A DNA stretch of 64,000 nt from Eonycteris spelaea. Its lineage: Eukaryota > Chordata > Mammalia > Chiroptera > Pteropodidae. Numbering within the stretch: position 1 is the first letter of the stretch; every line of letters begins with the position of its first letter. The stretch spans positions 5,124,501-5,188,500 of the forward strand of contig PUFA01000021.1 in assembly GCA_003508835.1 (NCBI GenBank), given 5' to 3'. The notes below the pieces were generated by a model. That model did not search any database, had not been told where the DNA came from, and saw nothing but the letters and a program-made list of their open reading frames with translations. The translations under genes were made by a program, and so were the position numbers. Shown one piece after another: positions 41,401 to 48,446 of the stretch.

Positions 41401-44400
41401 ATTAATCACAGTTAAGTACCACTATGTACCTATTAAAATGACAAGGAAAAAAAAAACTCTCAGCATACGATCCAGCAATCCAATTCCTAAGTATTGAACC
41501 TAGTAAAATGAAAACATGTTCGCACAGAAATCCATGTGAATATGTACGATGGACTCATTCATAATTCCCCCAAACTGGAAACAACAGACCCAAGCATTCT
41601 ACACATCTTGGGATGGATGAACAGTGGCACATGCCTACAAGAGAACACCACTTAGCAATAAAAATGTAGGAACTACTGGTACGTGCAACTACATGAATAA
41701 ATCCCAAAACCAGACTCAAAAAGCTATATGCTGTATGAGTCCATTTATGCCATTCTGGAAAAGGTCAAACTATAGAAAGAGATCAGTGTTTGCCAAGGTC
41801 TGGAGGTGGGATTGACTATAAAAGGGTACAGGAGTATTTTGGGGAGTGATCATGCATTCTGTACACCTTAACCATGCTGGCTACGTATCTGTCAAAAATT
41901 AAGGTACATTTTACTGTATTTAAATTATATTTCAATTTTAAAAATCGAGACTTTCTACAGTAGTGTCTAAATAGACATGTGAGAAGAACAAATGAGAAAG
42001 GGTAATATCACGAAAAAAATTATTCTTCCCTCTCTAAAATACAGTCTAACAAAGTTGTAGAGTGACATGTATCCCAATGCGCACATTTATTCCACCCAAC
42101 CAGGTAGGAATTAATGTTGTCAGGGGCTGTGGAAATCGACATCAAATACTTCTGGCATTCCATTTTCTGGGTATGCGGTAGGACTGCACTTCCCTGCCAC
42201 CTCTGAAATTATACATGGACACTGGACTTGCCTCCGTTCTAGCCATTTCCGTAGGTATGTAGTGATAACTCATACTTTTAATTTGTTAACAGCTTTACTG
42301 AAATTTACATACTATAAAAACCAACAGCTTAAAGTGTACAATTCAATGGTTTTGAATATAGTTATGCAACCATCATAATTCCCATTTTTTAACATTTTCA
42401 TCATCCCAAAATAAAACCTTGTAACTATTAACAGTCATTCTCCATTCTGTTAGCCCTCCTCACTTATCTTCTTCCTCTTTATAAACATTTGCCTGTTTTG
42501 GACACTTCATACACATTGCATCATATAAAATGTGGTTTTTCATACTGGTTTCTTTCACTTAGCATAATGTCCATGAGGTTCATTCAAGTTGTAGTATTTC
42601 ATCCCTTTGTATAGCCAAATATTTCAATTTATACATATACTACATTTTGCTGACCTCTCCAGCAGCTGCTAGACAATGGGTAGTTTCAACTGCTTGTGAA
42701 GATGCACATTGAATTCTCTTGGGTATATACTTAGTAACGGAAGTGCTGGGTCACATGGTAATTCAGTTTAACTTTTTGAGGTTAATTAGCTGTATTATTT
42801 TACATTATCACCAGCAAGGAATAAAGGTTCCAAGTTTTGACATGCTTGCCAACACTGATTATCTGTCCTTTTTGATTACAGCCATCCCAATGGGTGTGAA
42901 TTATCTCACTGTGGTTTTTACTTGTACCTAATGACTAATGATGCTGAGCATTTTTCCTGTGCTTATTAGCCATGTACATATATCTTTGATGAATTATCTG
43001 TCCAGATCTTTGGGACATTTCTTAAACTGGGTTACTCTAAATATACTCTAACTACATCCTTTATCAGATATGTTTTCAAACACTTTCTTTGTCCTGTCTT
43101 CAATTCTCTTAACACTGTCAAAGAGTAGACATTCTGAATTTTTATGCCACCCTATTTATCAATTTGATCTTTAATAGATCATGCTTTTACTGTTGTACCT
43201 AAGAAATCTTGGGCTAACCCAAAATCGCAAAGATTTTCTCCTATGTTTTCTTCTAGAAGTTTTGTAGTTTTAGGTTTTTCATTTAAGTCTAATATTCCCT
43301 TTGAGTTAATTTTGGTGTATGGTACAAGGTATTGCTCACATTCATTTTTTGCCCATGGAGAGTCAACTATTCCAGTACGATTTGTTGAAAAACCATCCTT
43401 TCTCCATTGAATTGCTTTTGTACCTTAGTCAAAAATAAACTGTCCATATATGTATGTGTTTATTCCTGAGCTCTCTATCTTGAACCATTGAACCAATGAA
43501 TTTTAATTTAAGTCAATTTAATGTTTAAAAGTTGATTTATATGTTTCAGATATAACACTAGTTAAGGAACTACTATTCGTCGAGTTTTGGCATAATATCA
43601 AAGACTAGCCAAAATTATCTGAATATATGCCTCCCTTCTCAAACTATCTGTGTGAGGCCAAATCTTCTCCATATACTTTAAAATGTGGCAACAGAGTTAA
43701 CTGCAGAAGCAGAGATGATAATGCAATTGTCTTCTATTAATCCAGACATTAAAAAAAAAGATGTGCAAAAACTTAACACAGTGCTATTTTTACTACGTTT
43801 TTTTGCCTTTAAAAAAACCATAATTTATCATTATTCTTAACATGTATTGTGTTTAAAGTTATTTTAATTTCTAATAAAGTTTTGTTTTCATTTGTAATAT
43901 AGGGGTGTGTGTATGTATGTATGTGTATATATATATATATATATATACCCCACATAGATAAAAGTCCTTTGGAGCCTTAATTTATGGAACATAAAGGAAT
44001 CCTAAGACCAATGGTCTTCAAACTGTTACATTCGATAAAAGTGACACTAAAAGGGGTAAATTTTGTGTGTAAATTAAATCTTATTAACCTACAGTTAAAG
44101 AATACAATCAGGTGGAAGTAGGGAAGAGAGACAGGAAAGTAAAAAGGACATTATAATGAAATTAAGTTACAAGAAATGAGTGTACAGAAAACGCTTCATT
44201 GTCGTCCAAGCCTCCAAGAACTCACATGTCTGTTACAGACTAAACTGTTGTTTCCTCCACCTCCACCAAAATTCGTATGTTGAAGTCTTAACCGTAGTAC
44301 CTCAGAATGACTGTATTTGAAGAAGGGTCTTTAAAGAAGGTAATCACGTCAAATGAGATAATTAGGGCGGGCCCTAATCTGATATGACTGGTACCTTTAT

Positions 44401-47400
44401 AAAAAGAGATTAGGACTTGGACATGAAGAGGGAAAACCCGGAAAAGACAAAGGGAGAAGACAAAAACCTGCATGCCAACAAAAGATGCTGCAGAAGAAAG
44501 CAATCCTGTTCAGACCTTGATCTCAAACTTCCAGCCTCCAGAACCATGAGAAAATGACTTTCTGCTGCTTAGCCACCCAGTCTGTGGTACTTTGTCATGG
44601 CCACCCTTGCAAACTAGTACAATGTCCCAAACTGAACTTCTCTCTTCCAAACCACAGGGGATGAAACTACACTAGACATCAATCATTTTAAATGCCCCTC
44701 CCCTTACATCATCTCTCCAATCACTATTCCATTAATTCTACCCCAATCTGTTTGTCATTCTGATTCCTTCCATTCCACCTGCCCTAATTTAAACTTCTAC
44801 ACAGCATACCTCCTTTCATTGCACTTCACTTTACCGTGCTTCACAGATTTGTTTTTTACAAATTGAAGGCAAGACCCTCTACCAGCAAAAAGATTATGAC
44901 TTGGTTTATTGCAGCAGTCTGGAACTGATCCCACAATACCTCTAAGGTATGCCTGTAATATCTTGCCTAGTTCACTGCAATGACATTCTAAACTATAGTC
45001 CAAATTAATAAGTTTTTCCTTGGGGTCTTCTTGTTCCCTTTTTAAGAACTCTTTCCATTCTACCTGTATTACACTAAAAATAAGCAATCTTCATGCCCCT
45101 ATAGGAGTGAAGTAAAACCTACTAAAATTAGCCTGGTCTGGAAGAGGATACCAGGGTAGCCTCGTATTAATCACCTGCAGCATTCCACCCTAGAAGGGAT
45201 TCTACAACTTTTGGGATGTCTGCCCAGATCAAGAATGGACACTGCCAGCCATGACTTTATTCTTTTTTTTTTTAATTAAGATAGAATTGACATATAACAC
45301 TATATTAGTTTTAAGTGTACAACACAAAGATTTAATATATGTATATACTGTGCAATAAGTCTAGTCAAATCCATCACCAGCTACAATTTATTTTTCTTAT
45401 TATGAGAACTTTTAAGATCTCTCTCAGCAACTTTCAAATACATAATATAGTATTACTAACTATAGCCAGCATACTGTACATGATAGCCCCAGGATTTATT
45501 TATTTCAAAACTGGAAGTTTACACCTTTGGACATGATTTTTATCCTTACATTATCTTCTCCACTACCACCCAAGCTACCTGGATCACAGGTAGGCACCTG
45601 ACCTATGATGGGCCAGATTCTAGCTTTAGGTTTAAGAGTTGAGCAGGAAAGAGGTATATTCAGGGAAGTACTCAGCGACAGTGGCAAGACAATTTTTGTT
45701 TTGCCTCTGCTCCAAACCCTCCCAACAGCCCCTAACTCATCAAAGTATAAGTCAACCTAAGTCCTACGTACTTGCTTCCCCTCTATATTCCCCGCTGGCC
45801 CCAGGATCTCGCCGACCTCATATATTACTTACTCTTCCCCTAACTCATTCACTCCATTGCAGTGACACTGGTGTCCTGGTTATTTCTTGAACATTCCTAG
45901 CATACTCCCATCTTAGCTATTTCACATTGGCTATTCCCTCTGCCTAGAATGCTCTGCCCAGAGAGCAGTTATGTGTACGTCTAACCCCCTATCCTCCTTT
46001 GCTCCTTCCCAAGCTGCAACTCCATCCTCACATCCTGGCACTCCTTATCCCCTCCTAATTTACTGTTCTCCACAGGACTTAGAACAGTCAAGTTGTACCA
46101 TATAATTTCTTACATGTTATTTTTTTCTTGGGTTTTGTTTATTTTGTTCCCTGCCCAGCTCAAATGCATAAAATACAGTGTATGGCTCATGACAGGTGCT
46201 CAATAAACATTTGTCAAATAAGTGCACGTCTGCTTGGTCATAAGCATGCTGAAGCAGTGAAAGTCGATCTGTGCTGTGAAGAATGAAGCAGACATGTCTG
46301 GAAGCAGAGATGAAAACCACGTGGTTCTAGAAAGATGGTAACTAGCTGTCTGGTTCTGACAACTTCCCATCCTGTTGGCCCATTTCTTTCAAATCTAAGT
46401 CACCTCAAGTTTTGGCATACTAAATACAGAACATGATCAACTGCAATAATTTCAGCTTCATATCTTCCCGATGAATACATTTCATAAAGCATAAAGAACA
46501 ACTAACTGCTTTGGCATTCCACTTAAAAAAAAACTGCCAGTAAGATTCTGTATTATGTTCTGTTGTGTAAGGAATAATTTGGCAAAACTGAAACAAAAAC
46601 AAAACAAAAACTAGCTCTATGTACCACTGGGCAGAAATGAGAGCACTCTACCACTGCAAGGTGTTTAATAGATGAACGAGAGTTTCACACATCAGCACTT
46701 GCTTGCAACATCTATTCCAACAGTGAGGTGCTTTCCCTTTTAAAAAGCATATATCCCTGAACAAAGGACATATTTTTTTTTACCCTTAAAAATGAAAAAT
46801 CTCTGTGCATTGCAGGATCAGATTCCTAATCCATAAAATGAGGAAGCTGCATATCTATGGTCTCAGCCAGCTCTTAAGTTTAAAGATTTGATGATGGATA
46901 ACTGTTTATGTTAACATATCCGCACTCACATAAATTCTATACAAATAAGAATTCATCCTTTGTATTATGAAAATAGGTTATAAACCTCTTGATTTCATAA
47001 AAGTAAAATTGAATACCCTGAACACTTTAGAGATCTTTAAAATCTAGCAAACATTTAATATAAACAGCCAAAATCCACCTGGCAAATAATTTTCTAACAG
47101 AATTCAGTATTGTATTTGTATTTGTTTACTACAAACACAAAACATTCTGAGCATTATAACATCATATGTGGCACCACTACAGGAAAGCAACATGCTATTT
47201 TTAAAAGAGAAAGAAGAGTTACACTCCGCATGGTTGGTATTTTAGTAACATTCCTAGTCAGTTTGCTCAGATTGAACATATTAAAATAAAGAAAATCAAA
47301 CAATATTATCAATGTTTTTAATAAATGTTTATAGAACTGGGATTTTTTAAATTTAATTTTCTTTATGTTTAGTCATATTTTCCAAGTCTCCTACGAAAAG

Positions 47401-48407
47401 ACTGGCTCTTTTGTAATCAGAGAAAAACTCAACTGCATTTTTTTAATTTAAGAAATAATCTGTAATAACTAATTTAGCAAAGAGAAGTTGTTTACAAGCT
47501 TTTTGGCATTTTGACTTTCATGTTTAACATGACATTCTCTGTAATCCTCTCTTTCCTTCCAGGGTTTTTCATGTTAAATTTAAACTGAAATTTAAAAAGT
47601 TCAGACTTCCAATTTGGAATTTTGCAGTAGGCATGGTATTAAAATTCATTTTTATTTCATGACTAACAGTTTCATAAAATAAATGCAAAATAAGGTTCTG
47701 TCAAACAATCGAGGCATAATTAAAGGAAAACTCTATTTGTAACTAGAATACCTAGGTTCAAATGTCTCTTACTGTGTGAAACTTAGATAAGCTATTAAAA
47801 TAACTAAGCCTGAATTTCCACATAAAACATAATACCTACCTGCTCCACAGGCTCTTATGAAGACCAATAGTGCATGCATGTGAGTATGCTTTGTAAACTG
47901 TCAAGTGTCACGTACAAGTGCTATAGTTGAAGTTCTTATTATCACAGGGAAGACTTCTTTTAAAAATGGTGAGTTCTATCAACTCAGTACATATATAGAC
48001 AAAATCAAACTTTTTATCACTCATTATTAAACACCATGACAGCGCTCCACGATTTTCATTTAAAACAACCGAACACAATCCATAAGAAAAAAATCCTTAT
48101 CGTTTCCCCCACATGAACATACCCAAAGCATAAAATGCATCTTCATTGATAATCAAAACACCAAGAAATGTTGATTGAGTGATTTCCTCTACAGACTCAC
48201 TAAATTTTCTGATAGACTCTGAAAAGATAAAAACTGCTTGCCTAAATAACCTACCACCTTCGGTATCCGGATGAGAAACACATTTCGGATACCCGTAGAC
48301 GTGTAATAACTCCTGCATTCAGTTTACAAGGGTCAGCCTGTTCCAAAACAGCCATCTCCAAAACAGCACTCACACACACACCATACACACGCACTCACAA
48401 CACACAC

Positions 48408-48446
<39 letters not shown>

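Noticed and set aside
44797..45087. 96-codon minus-strand frame
   Set aside because: It runs through the Tigger1 mini-element and flanking DNA, with no transposase motif.
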